Shown: one piece after another, positions 57,476 to 64,000 of the stretch
How positions within the stretch are numbered: position 1 is the stretch's first letter
How the letters are laid out: each line of letters begins with the position of its first letter
Source: Neorhizobium huautlense
GTDB lineage: Bacteria > Pseudomonadota > Alphaproteobacteria > Rhizobiales > Rhizobiaceae
Assembly: GCF_030811685.1 (NCBI RefSeq)
Contig: NZ_JAUSRF010000003.1
Coordinates: 1-64,000 of the forward strand
Length of the DNA stretch: 64,000 nt
Direction: 5' to 3'
Translations under genes and position numbers: made by a program
Notes under the pieces: model-generated
Database searches by the model: none
Told to the model about the DNA's origin: nothing
Seen by the model: only the letters and a program-made list of their open reading frames with translations

Positions 57476-58426
57476 ATGAGTGATCCCAACACGATTGATC
57501 CCAACACGCTGGATCCAAGAGCGCTACGCGATGCGTTCGGTGCATTCCTGACCGGTGTCACCGTGGTGACCACGTTCAATGACGAAGGTGCCCCGATCGG
57601 TTTCACCGCCAACAGTTTCACCAGTGTTTCGCTGGATCCGCCGCTGCTTCTGGTCTGCCTGGCGAAGACATCACGCAATTACCAGACGCTGATGACCACG
57701 AAGGGATTTGCGGTCAACATTCTCTCCGAAGACCAGAAGGATGTTTCGAACACTTTTGCCCGCCCGGTGGAAGATCGTTTTGCCGCCGTCGACTGGCAGA
57801 AGGGGCCGTTCGGTTCGCCCGTATTTTCCGACGTCGCCGCGTGGTTCGACTGTTCGGCACATGAACGCGTCGATGCCGGCGACCATGTCATCCTGATCGG
57901 CAGGATCGAAGGTTTCGAAAATTCTGGCAAGACCGGTCTCGGTTATGCACGAGGCGGATATTTCACGCCGGCGCTCACCGAAAAGAACCTGCTCGCCAAT
58001 GTCGAGGGCAGCCTGTCCGTTGGCGCCGTTGCCGAGCGGGCCGGCGAGATCCTGCTGGTGCCGGATGCGAATGGCGGCTGGACGCTTCCTTTCGTCGACA
58101 AGGCCGAAAGCGAAGGCATGGAGGCGCTCGAGCCACAATTCACCGCGGAGATCGGCCTCTCGATCCAGACCGGCCTGCTTTATTCCATCTACGAAGACAC
58201 CAAGGCCGGGCGCCAGCACATCGTCTATCGCGCCGCTTTAGGTGAGGGTGCGCCGAAAATCGGCCAGATGTTCCCACTCCAGCAACTGCCACTCGAAAAG
58301 ATCTCGGATTCTGCCGTTCGCGAGACGGTGAAGCGTTACGCCCAGGAAAGCACGCTTGGCAATTTCGGCATCTATTTCGGCAATCAGGAAAAGGGCCGCG
58401 TTCACGCCGTGGCCAAAAAAGGGTGA
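57476..58426 (+). CDS. Flavin reductase with extra C-terminal domain
   Basis: A 316-residue protein. Residues 15-170 are a flavin-reductase domain of the DIM6/NTAB type (RDAFGAFLTGVTVVTT, PIGFTANSFTSVSLDPPLLLVCL, HVILIGRIEGFE) that supplies reduced FMN to the monooxygenase encoded next. Residues from about 185 on form a second domain that looks NUDIX-like in layout (ILLVPDANGGWTLPF, then IYEDTKAGRQHIVYRAAL) but lacks the NUDIX catalytic box. The N-terminus repeats DPNT twice. ATGs at 57461 and 57470 are alternatives; 57476 has GGGAGG at the best distance. Confidence 0.87.
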   Translation: MSDPNTIDPNTLDPRALRDAFGAFLTGVTVVTTFNDEGAPIGFTANSFTSVSLDPPLLLVCLAKTSRNYQTLMTTKGFAVNILSEDQKDVSNTFARPVEDRFAAVDWQKGPFGSPVFSDVAAWFDCSAHERVDAGDHVILIGRIEGFENSGKTGLGYARGGYFTPALTEKNLLANVEGSLSVGAVAERAGEILLVPDANGGWTLPFVDKAESEGMEALEPQFTAEIGLSIQTGLLYSIYEDTKAGRQHIVYRAALGEGAPKIGQMFPLQQLPLEKISDSAVRETVKRYAQESTLGNFGIYFGNQEKGRVHAVAKKG

Positions 58427-58430
58427 CCCC

Positions 58431-59468
58431 ATGAAGTTCTCGCTTTTCGTTCATATGGAACGGCTGAATGCCAGCCAGAACCATGAGGAACTCTACGAAG
58501 AGTTCATCAAGCTCTGCGAGATTGCCGACAAGGGTGGCATGCATGCCATCTGGACCGGCGAACACCACGGCATGGAATTCACCATTGCGCCGAACCCGTT
58601 CGTCAATCTTGCCGACCTCGCCGCACGCTTCAAGAATGTGCGTCTCGGCACCGGCACGGTGATCGCCCCCTTCTGGCATCCGATCAAGCTGGCCGGTGAA
58701 GCGGCGATGACCGATCTCATCAGCAGTGGTCGTCTCGATCTCGGCATTGCTCGTGGTGCCTACAGTTTCGAATACGAGCGCCTTTTGCCGGGTCTCGACC
58801 CATGGGGCGCCGGCCAGCGCATGCGCGAACTGATCCCGGCCATCAAGGGCATCTGGGAAGGCGATTACGCCCATGATGGCGAGTTCTGGAAATTCCCGGC
58901 GACAACCTCTGCGCCCAAGCCGGTGCAAAAGCCGCATCCGCCGATCTGGGTAGCGGCGCGTGACCCGAACAGCCACGAATTCGCGGTCGCCAATGGCTGC
59001 AACGTGCAGTGTACGCCGCTTGCCAATGGCGAGGCCGAGATTGCCAGCCTGATGGAACGTTTCGATGCGGCCTGCGAAAAGGCGCCGGACGTGAAGCGTC
59101 CGAAAATCATGCTGCTGCAGCACACCTATGTCGGATCTGACGAGGCTGATATTGCCACAGCTGCAAAGGAAATCAGCACTTACTACAATTACTTCTTCGC
59201 CTGGTTCAAGAACGAACGCCCGATCAGCCAGGGCCTGATCCAGAACCTCACCGAAGAGGAACTGGCGGCCAACCCGAACCTTGCACCCGAAAAGATGATC
59301 ACCAACATGCCGATCGGCACTGCGGCAACCGTCATTGATCGCCTGAAGGTTTACGAACAACAGGGTTGGGACGAATATTCGTTCTGGATCGATACCGGCA
59401 TGAGTTTCGAGCGCAAGAAGGCGTCGCTCGAGCGCTTTATCGCCGACGTCATGCCAGCATTCCGGTGA
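58431..59468 (+). CDS. LLM-class flavin-dependent monooxygenase (bacterial luciferase-like)
   Basis: A 345-residue TIM-barrel monooxygenase. It begins KFSLFVHMERLN; then GMHAIWTGEHHGMEFTIAPNPFVNLADLAARFKNVRLGTGTVIAPFWHPIKLAGEAAMTDLISSGRLDLGIARG (roughly 38-110) is the classic luciferase-family core, and PPIWVAARDPNSHEFA follows near 167. It uses FMNH2 from the reductase encoded 4 bp upstream and O2, so the pair is a two-component monooxygenase. The substrate is unknown; the aldehyde dehydrogenase downstream suggests an aldehyde product. Confidence 0.9.
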   Translation: MKFSLFVHMERLNASQNHEELYEEFIKLCEIADKGGMHAIWTGEHHGMEFTIAPNPFVNLADLAARFKNVRLGTGTVIAPFWHPIKLAGEAAMTDLISSGRLDLGIARGAYSFEYERLLPGLDPWGAGQRMRELIPAIKGIWEGDYAHDGEFWKFPATTSAPKPVQKPHPPIWVAARDPNSHEFAVANGCNVQCTPLANGEAEIASLMERFDAACEKAPDVKRPKIMLLQHTYVGSDEADIATAAKEISTYYNYFFAWFKNERPISQGLIQNLTEEELAANPNLAPEKMITNMPIGTAATVIDRLKVYEQQGWDEYSFWIDTGMSFERKKASLERFIADVMPAFR

Positions 59469-59475
59469 GGCTGAG

Positions 59476-60939
59476 ATGCACGATTTTCAACAATATATAG
59501 ATGGTGTTTTCGAAGATGGCTCTGCCCGCTTCGACAGCATAGATCCCTCGACCGGCAAGGTCTGGGCTTCCATGCCGGAAGCCCGCGAGACGGACGTTGA
59601 CCGTGCCGTGAAGGCTGCCGAGCAAGCCTTGTGGAATGGCGAGTGGCCCGCGCTGACGGCGTCCGCCCGCGGAAAACTTCTCTACAAACTTGCGGACCTT
59701 GTGCAGGCCAACGCCCAGCGTCTTGCCGGGCTGGAAACCCGCGATACCGGCAAGATCATCCGCGAGACCTCGGCGCAGATCGCTTATGTCGCCGACTACT
59801 ATCGTTATTATGCCGGCCTTGCCGACAAGATCGAAGGCTCGACGCTTTCGATCGACAAGGCCGAGATGGATGTCTGGACGCGGCGTGAGCCCGTCGGTGT
59901 CGTTGCCGCCATCGTGCCGTGGAACAGCCAGCTGTTTCTGTCTGCCGTGAAAATCGGACCGGCGCTCGCGGCCGGCTGCACGCTGGTGGTCAAGGCGTCC
60001 GAAGATGGTCCGGCGCCGATGCTGGAATTCGCCCGTCTCGTGCATGAAGCCGGTTTCCCCAAAGGGGTGCTGAACGTCATTACAGGTTTCGGCCCGTCCT
60101 GCGGCAGCGCGCTCACCCGTCATCCGGGCGTCGCCCATATTGCCTTTACCGGTGGCCCGGTGACGGCAAAACATGTGGTTATCAATTCGGCAGAAAACCT
60201 TGCCAGCACTTCGCTGGAACTCGGCGGCAAGTCGCCGTTCATCGTATTCGCCGACGCGGATCTTGAAAGCGCCGCCAATGCGCAGGTCGCCGGCATTTTT
60301 GCCGCCACCGGCCAGAGTTGCGTTGCCGGTTCGCGTCTCATCGTCGAGCACTCGGTCAAGGATCAGTTCATCGCGCTTCTGAAGGCGAAGGCCGAAGCGA
60401 TCCGCATCGGTACACCGCTGGAAATGGCGACGGAAGTCGGGCCGCTCTGCACGAAGCGCCAGCGTGACCACGTCGAGCAGGTCGTTTCCGCATCGGTCAA
60501 TGCCGGCGCGAAGATTGTCACTGGTGGCCGTGCAGGTGAGGGCGACGGTTTCTATTACCTGCCGACCATTCTCGATTGCGACGGTGTCAATTCGCCGTCG
60601 GTCGAAACAGAACTGTTTGGTCCGGTGCTTTCGGTCGTGTCCTTTACGTCCGAGGATGAAGCGGTCGCTTTGGCCAATGATACCCGCTACGGCCTTGCCT
60701 CCGGCGTGTTCACCCGGAACCTGACGCGGGCGCATCGCATGGTAAAACGCATCCGTGCCGGCATCGTCTGGATCAACACCTATCGCGCCGTGTCGCCGAT
60801 TGCGCCATTCGGCGGTTATGGCCAGTCCGGTCATGGTCGTGAAGGTGGCCTTGCCGCCGCGCTCGATTTCACACGCACCAAGACAGTGTGGCTAAGAACA
60901 TCCGACGAGCCGTTCCCCGACCCCTTTGTGATGCGGTGA
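59476..60939 (+). CDS. Aldehyde dehydrogenase (NAD(P)-dependent)
   Basis: A 487-residue aldehyde dehydrogenase with all key residues: N150 (VPWNSQLF), K173 (VVKASEDGPAP), E248 (LELGGKSPF) and nucleophile C282 (GQSCVAGSRLI). The lengths and motifs fit the betaine/gamma-aminobutyraldehyde-like branch. It begins 7 bp after the monooxygenase and would oxidise the aldehyde formed in this pathway to an acid. Confidence 0.92.
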   Translation: MHDFQQYIDGVFEDGSARFDSIDPSTGKVWASMPEARETDVDRAVKAAEQALWNGEWPALTASARGKLLYKLADLVQANAQRLAGLETRDTGKIIRETSAQIAYVADYYRYYAGLADKIEGSTLSIDKAEMDVWTRREPVGVVAAIVPWNSQLFLSAVKIGPALAAGCTLVVKASEDGPAPMLEFARLVHEAGFPKGVLNVITGFGPSCGSALTRHPGVAHIAFTGGPVTAKHVVINSAENLASTSLELGGKSPFIVFADADLESAANAQVAGIFAATGQSCVAGSRLIVEHSVKDQFIALLKAKAEAIRIGTPLEMATEVGPLCTKRQRDHVEQVVSASVNAGAKIVTGGRAGEGDGFYYLPTILDCDGVNSPSVETELFGPVLSVVSFTSEDEAVALANDTRYGLASGVFTRNLTRAHRMVKRIRAGIVWINTYRAVSPIAPFGGYGQSGHGREGGLAAALDFTRTKTVWLRTSDEPFPDPFVMR

Positions 60940-60944
60940 GCGCC

Positions 60945-61274
60945 ATGTTCTACGAGATCAGAACCTATCGGCTGAAGAACGGTGCCATCCCCGAATACCT
61001 GAAGGTGGTCGGCGAGATCGGTATCACCATTCAGGAAAAACATCTCGGTAATCTTGTCGGATATTTTTCCTCGGAAATCGGACCGATCAATGAGATCGTC
61101 CACATCTGGGGTTTCGAGAGCCTCGATGATCGCCAGGCCCGGCGCGCCCGGCTGGCAGCTGACCCGGAATGGCAGGCCTTTTTACCAAAAATACGCGATC
61201 TGATCGTCACCGCCGACAACAAGATCATGTCGCCCGCAGCATTCTCGCCTCTGGGCGGCACAACGCCGGTCTAG
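60945..61274 (+). CDS. NIPSNAP-family protein
   Basis: A 109-residue dimeric alpha-beta-barrel protein: MFYEIRTYRLKNGAIPEYLKVV at the start and GPINEIVHIWGFESLDDRQARRARLAADPEWQAFLPKI in the middle are typical of NIPSNAP. Such small proteins are common in monooxygenase clusters and may act as accessory factor, isomerase or decyclase. The start at 60945 is 5 bp after the aldehyde dehydrogenase stop. Confidence 0.88.
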   Translation: MFYEIRTYRLKNGAIPEYLKVVGEIGITIQEKHLGNLVGYFSSEIGPINEIVHIWGFESLDDRQARRARLAADPEWQAFLPKIRDLIVTADNKIMSPAAFSPLGGTTPV

Positions 61275-61324
61275 AGACAAAACACCCATTCGCAGATCAC
61301 GGTTTTTCTCAGGGAGGAGAAAAC

Positions 61325-62335
61325 ATGAAAAAGCAGACGATCATCGCAGTTCTCGCCGCCACCGTTGCCTTCGCCGGACAGGCTTATGCCGCCGACATGG
61401 TATTCACCAGCTGGGGCGGCACCACGCAGGATGCGCAAAAACAGCATTGGGCTGACACTTTCAGTGCTGAAGGTGGCGTCAACGTGACCCAGGACGGCCC
61501 GACCGACTACGGCAAGCTGAAGGCCATGGTGGAATCCAAGAACGTTGCCTGGGACGTCGTAGACGTTGAAGGCGACTATGCGGTTCAGGCCGGCAATGCG
61601 GGCCTTCTGGAGAAGCTGGACTTCTCCATCATTGACAAGACGAAACTCGATCCGCGTTTCGTGACCGATTATTCGGTCGGCAGCTTCTATTATTCCTTCG
61701 TCATCGGCTGCAACAAGGATGCTGTCGATGCCTGCCCGCAAAGCTGGGCCGATCTTTTCGATCTGGCAAAGTTCCCCGGCAAGCGCACCTTCTACAAATG
61801 GTCGGCTCCGGGCGTGATCGAAGCAGCACTGCTGGCCGACGGCGTGCCGGCCGACAAGCTTTATCCGCTCGATCTCGATCGCGCCTTCAAGAAGCTCGAT
61901 ACCATCAAGTCGGAAATCGTCTGGTGGGATAGCGGTGCGCAGTCGCAGCAGCTGCTGGCATCGGCCGAAGCGCCGTTCGGCTCCTTCTGGAACGGTCGCC
62001 TGACGGCACTTGCCCAGACCGGCGTCACGGTCGAGACATCCTGGACCAACAACATCACCGCTGCCGATGCGCTCGTCGTTCCCAAGGGCACGAAGAACAA
62101 GGAAGCGGCAATGAAGTTCATCGCCAATGCCACCAGCGACAAGGCACAGGCCGAATTCGCAACGATGACCGGTTACGCGCCGATCAATACGGACTCGCCA
62201 AAGCTGATGGATGAGGACCTGCGCAAGACGCTGCCCGACCAGCAGGCCGAAACCCAGGTCAATGCCGACATGAGCTACTGGGCAGCGCACCGCGACGAGA
62301 TCGGCACCCGCTGGTACGCCTGGCAGGCCAAATAA
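61325..62335 (+). CDS. ABC transporter substrate-binding protein (spermidine/putrescine PotD-like)
   Basis: A 336-residue periplasmic receptor with signal peptide 1-23 (MKKQTIIAVLAATVAFAGQAYAA) and the SBP family 8/PotD-like fold: VFTSWGGTTQDAQKQHW, KLKAMVESKNVAWDVVDVE, KFPGKRTFYKW, WNGRLTALAQTG, TSDKAQAEFATMTGYAPIN. GGGAGGAG precedes the start. The ligand is probably a cationic amine or amino compound, which would be the substrate of the cluster. Confidence 0.9.
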   Translation: MKKQTIIAVLAATVAFAGQAYAADMVFTSWGGTTQDAQKQHWADTFSAEGGVNVTQDGPTDYGKLKAMVESKNVAWDVVDVEGDYAVQAGNAGLLEKLDFSIIDKTKLDPRFVTDYSVGSFYYSFVIGCNKDAVDACPQSWADLFDLAKFPGKRTFYKWSAPGVIEAALLADGVPADKLYPLDLDRAFKKLDTIKSEIVWWDSGAQSQQLLASAEAPFGSFWNGRLTALAQTGVTVETSWTNNITAADALVVPKGTKNKEAAMKFIANATSDKAQAEFATMTGYAPINTDSPKLMDEDLRKTLPDQQAETQVNADMSYWAAHRDEIGTRWYAWQAK

Positions 62336-62357
62336 TTTCACCTGAAGACAAGTGTGA

Positions 62358-62382
62358 CACGGGCCGGTCGTGCCGGCCCGTG
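62358..62382 (+). other. Stem-loop between binding-protein and permease genes
   Basis: CACGGGCCGG and CCGGCCCGTG pair perfectly over 10 bp around the loop TCGTG. No T run follows. Such hairpins after ABC binding-protein genes usually raise receptor mRNA over the permease mRNA by stabilising the upstream part or stopping some transcripts. Confidence 0.6.
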
Positions 62383-62411
62383 AAGTCCCTAAGGGAACCG
62401 GGAGGTTTGTA

Positions 62412-63269
62412 ATGGTTCTGTCGGCAACGACTGACGGTGGAGAGCGAAAGATCAGGCGCAACGGCAGTTTCGGCTATGTCGTGCCGGCTTTGCTGCTCAT
62501 CGCGTTTTTCTTTATCATTCCCGTTCTCATGCTGCTGATGCGCAGCGTGCTCGAACCCACGCCCGGTCTCCAGAATTATCAGGAGCTTCTCGGCTCCACG
62601 ACCTATCTGCGGGTGTTTTTGAACACGTTCACGGTTGCCGGTCTGGTCACCGTGGTGGCGGTGGTGATCGGTTTTCCGGTGGCATGGCTGCTCGCCATCA
62701 TGCCCGATAAATGGTCGCGGCTGGTGATGGCGATCATCGTGCTGTCCATGTGGACCAACCTTCTCGCCCGTACCTATGCCTGGATGGTGCTTCTGCAGCG
62801 CACCGGCGTCGTCAACAAGATGCTGATGAGCCTTGGCATCATCGACAAGCCCTTGGCGCTGGTGAACAATCTCGTCGGTGTGACCATCGGCATGACCTAT
62901 ATCATGCTGCCTTTCGTCATCCTGCCGCTGATCGGCATATTGAAGGCGATCGATCCGGCCATCCTGCGCGCGGCGGCCCTCTGTGGCGCCAACAAGCGCC
63001 AGTGTTTCACCCGTGTTCTGCTGCCACTGTCGCTGCCGGGCATCGCGTCCGGCGCGCTGATGGTGTTCGTCATGTCGCTTGGTTATTACGTCACGCCGGC
63101 CCTTCTCGGCGGCACATCAAACATGATGCTGGCCGAACTCGTGGCGCAATTCGTGCAGTCGCTGGTCAACTGGGGCATGGGTGGTGCTGCCGCGCTCGTT
63201 CTCCTGCTGGTGACCATGGTGCTTTACGCCATCCAGCTCAAATTCCTGAACCCCAATCGGGCGAGGTAA
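62412..63269 (+). CDS. ABC transporter permease (PotB-like)
   Basis: A 285-residue inner-membrane permease with about six helices. Landmarks are VPALLLIAFFFIIPVLMLLMRSV, NTFTVAGLVTVVAVVIGFPVAWLLA and the EAA loop DPAILRAAALCGANKRQCFTRVLLPLSLPGIASG. The start at 62412 has GGGAGG ahead; the upstream ATG at 62370 lies in the hairpin. Confidence 0.92.
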   Translation: MVLSATTDGGERKIRRNGSFGYVVPALLLIAFFFIIPVLMLLMRSVLEPTPGLQNYQELLGSTTYLRVFLNTFTVAGLVTVVAVVIGFPVAWLLAIMPDKWSRLVMAIIVLSMWTNLLARTYAWMVLLQRTGVVNKMLMSLGIIDKPLALVNNLVGVTIGMTYIMLPFVILPLIGILKAIDPAILRAAALCGANKRQCFTRVLLPLSLPGIASGALMVFVMSLGYYVTPALLGGTSNMMLAELVAQFVQSLVNWGMGGAAALVLLLVTMVLYAIQLKFLNPNRAR

Positions 63270-63274
63270 CAATC

Positions 63275-64000
63275 ATGCTGCTCGATTTCGATAAGCTCGG
63301 CGGTTTGAAGCCGTTCCTGATCGGCCTTACGGCTCTGGTCTGTCTGTTCCTGATCCTGCCGATCGTCTTCATCGCGGCGCTCTCCTTCGGTTCGTCGCAA
63401 TGGCTGATCTTTCCGCCGCCGTCCTGGACGTTCAAATGGTACCAGATGCTGTTTGCCGATCCGCGCTGGCTGTGGTCGGCTTTGACCAGCCTGAAGATCG
63501 CCGCCATCGTCACGGTTCTCTCCGTCATCCTCGGTTTTCTCGCAGCGCTTGGCCTTAATCGCGGCAGTTTTGCCGGACGTGAAGCCCTGCGTGCCCTGTT
63601 CCTCACTCCGATGATCCTCCCCGTCGTGGTGCTCGCCGTCGCCCTTTACGCGCTGTTTCTGCAGCTCGGACTGGCGGGCACCACGGTAGGATTCATCATC
63701 GCGCATCTGCTGATCGCGCTGCCGTTCTCGATCATCTCGATCGGCAATGCGCTGGAAGGTTTCGACAAATCGATCGAGGATGCGGCCATCCTGTGTGGTG
63801 CAAGCCCGTGGGAAGCACGCATAAGGGTGACGGTGCCCGCCGTCAGCCACGGCATCTTCGCCGCCGCGATCTTCTCCTTCCTCGCCTCGTGGGATGAGGT
63901 CGTTCTCGCCATCTTCATGGCCAGCCCGACGCTGCAGACGCTGCCGGTCAAGATCTGGGCAACGCTCCGGCAGGACCTGACGCCTGTCATTGCCGCCGCC
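63275..64000 (+). CDS. ABC transporter permease (PotC-like), cut by window end
   Basis: The first 242 codons of a second permease, beginning MLLDFDKLGGLKPFLIG just after the PotB-like stop. It shows GFLAALGLNRGSFAGREALRALFLTPMILPVVVLAVALY and the EAA loop DKSIEDAAILCGASPWEARIRVTVPAVSHGIFAA, so only the last helix or so is missing. An ATPase gene has not appeared yet and is expected beyond the window. Confidence 0.9.
   Translation, partial: MLLDFDKLGGLKPFLIGLTALVCLFLILPIVFIAALSFGSSQWLIFPPPSWTFKWYQMLFADPRWLWSALTSLKIAAIVTVLSVILGFLAALGLNRGSFAGREALRALFLTPMILPVVVLAVALYALFLQLGLAGTTVGFIIAHLLIALPFSIISIGNALEGFDKSIEDAAILCGASPWEARIRVTVPAVSHGIFAAAIFSFLASWDEVVLAIFMASPTLQTLPVKIWATLRQDLTPVIAAA

Overview
The window is about 64 kb of high-GC, gene-dense bacterial DNA that looks like a soil or plant-associated alphaproteobacterium of the Rhizobiaceae type (Agrobacterium, Allorhizobium, Rhizobium). 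The reasons are the many ABC and TRAP importers, each tied to its own catabolic operon and LacI, GntR, AraC or ROK regulator, the RuBisCO-like sugar-acid genes, and the base composition. No phage, CRISPR or replication genes were seen. The only mobile-element trace is a broken IS3-family transposase beside an initiator tRNA at the left edge.

Layout. (1) 1-740: 3' part of tRNA-fMet, then a decayed IS3-type remnant and a partial copy of the tRNA 3' end. (2) 741-8029: a sugar-acid locus with a DUF1537 kinase, a RuBisCO-like protein, a VOC protein and a TRAP binding protein on the minus strand, and a LacI regulator and a fused TRAP membrane subunit on the plus strand. It resembles the kinase plus RuBisCO-like module of apionate catabolism. 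(3) 8196-27393: an unusually complete branched-chain amino acid catabolic island. The minus strand carries the branched-chain keto acid dehydrogenase (E1a, E1b, E2, E3), isovaleryl-CoA dehydrogenase, both methylcrotonyl-CoA carboxylase subunits, a MaoC hydratase, a CitE-like lyase and an aminotransferase. An AraC regulator sits in the middle. The plus strand carries the isoleucine/valine arm: SDR, thiolase, acyl-CoA dehydrogenase, hydroxyisobutyryl-CoA hydrolase, mmsB and enoyl-CoA hydratase. Leucine appears to end through MaoC plus CitE rather than the usual HMG-CoA lyase.

(4) 27451-37733: an operon under a ROK regulator with a SIS protein, a BadF-type sugar kinase, a complete oligopeptide-type ABC importer, mannonate dehydratase (uxuA) and glucosamine-6-phosphate deaminase (nagB); this mixes amino-sugar and uronate steps. 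(5) 37764-47560: a paralogous ABC importer with a GH43 beta-xylosidase, divergent from a GntR regulator, a DapA-family lyase and an enolase-superfamily acid-sugar dehydratase.

(6) 47802-55244: the most intriguing block. A tightly coupled minus-strand operon (OpgH-like GT2 glucosyltransferase, medium-chain dehydrogenase, divergent 6-pyruvoyl-tetrahydropterin-synthase homologue, GT4 glycosyltransferase, methyltransferase) is bracketed by a stand-alone RibD-reductase-domain protein and a second-type GTP cyclohydrolase II. Together they look like a pathway that starts from the GTP-derived diaminopyrimidine and ends in a glycosylated or methylated product.

(7) 55293-64000: a GntR-controlled pathway of unknown substrate with an AA_synth/DUF1185 protein, an alpha/beta hydrolase, a flavin reductase with an extra C-terminal domain, a luciferase-like monooxygenase, an aldehyde dehydrogenase, a NIPSNAP protein and a polyamine-type ABC importer. 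The second permease runs off the window end.
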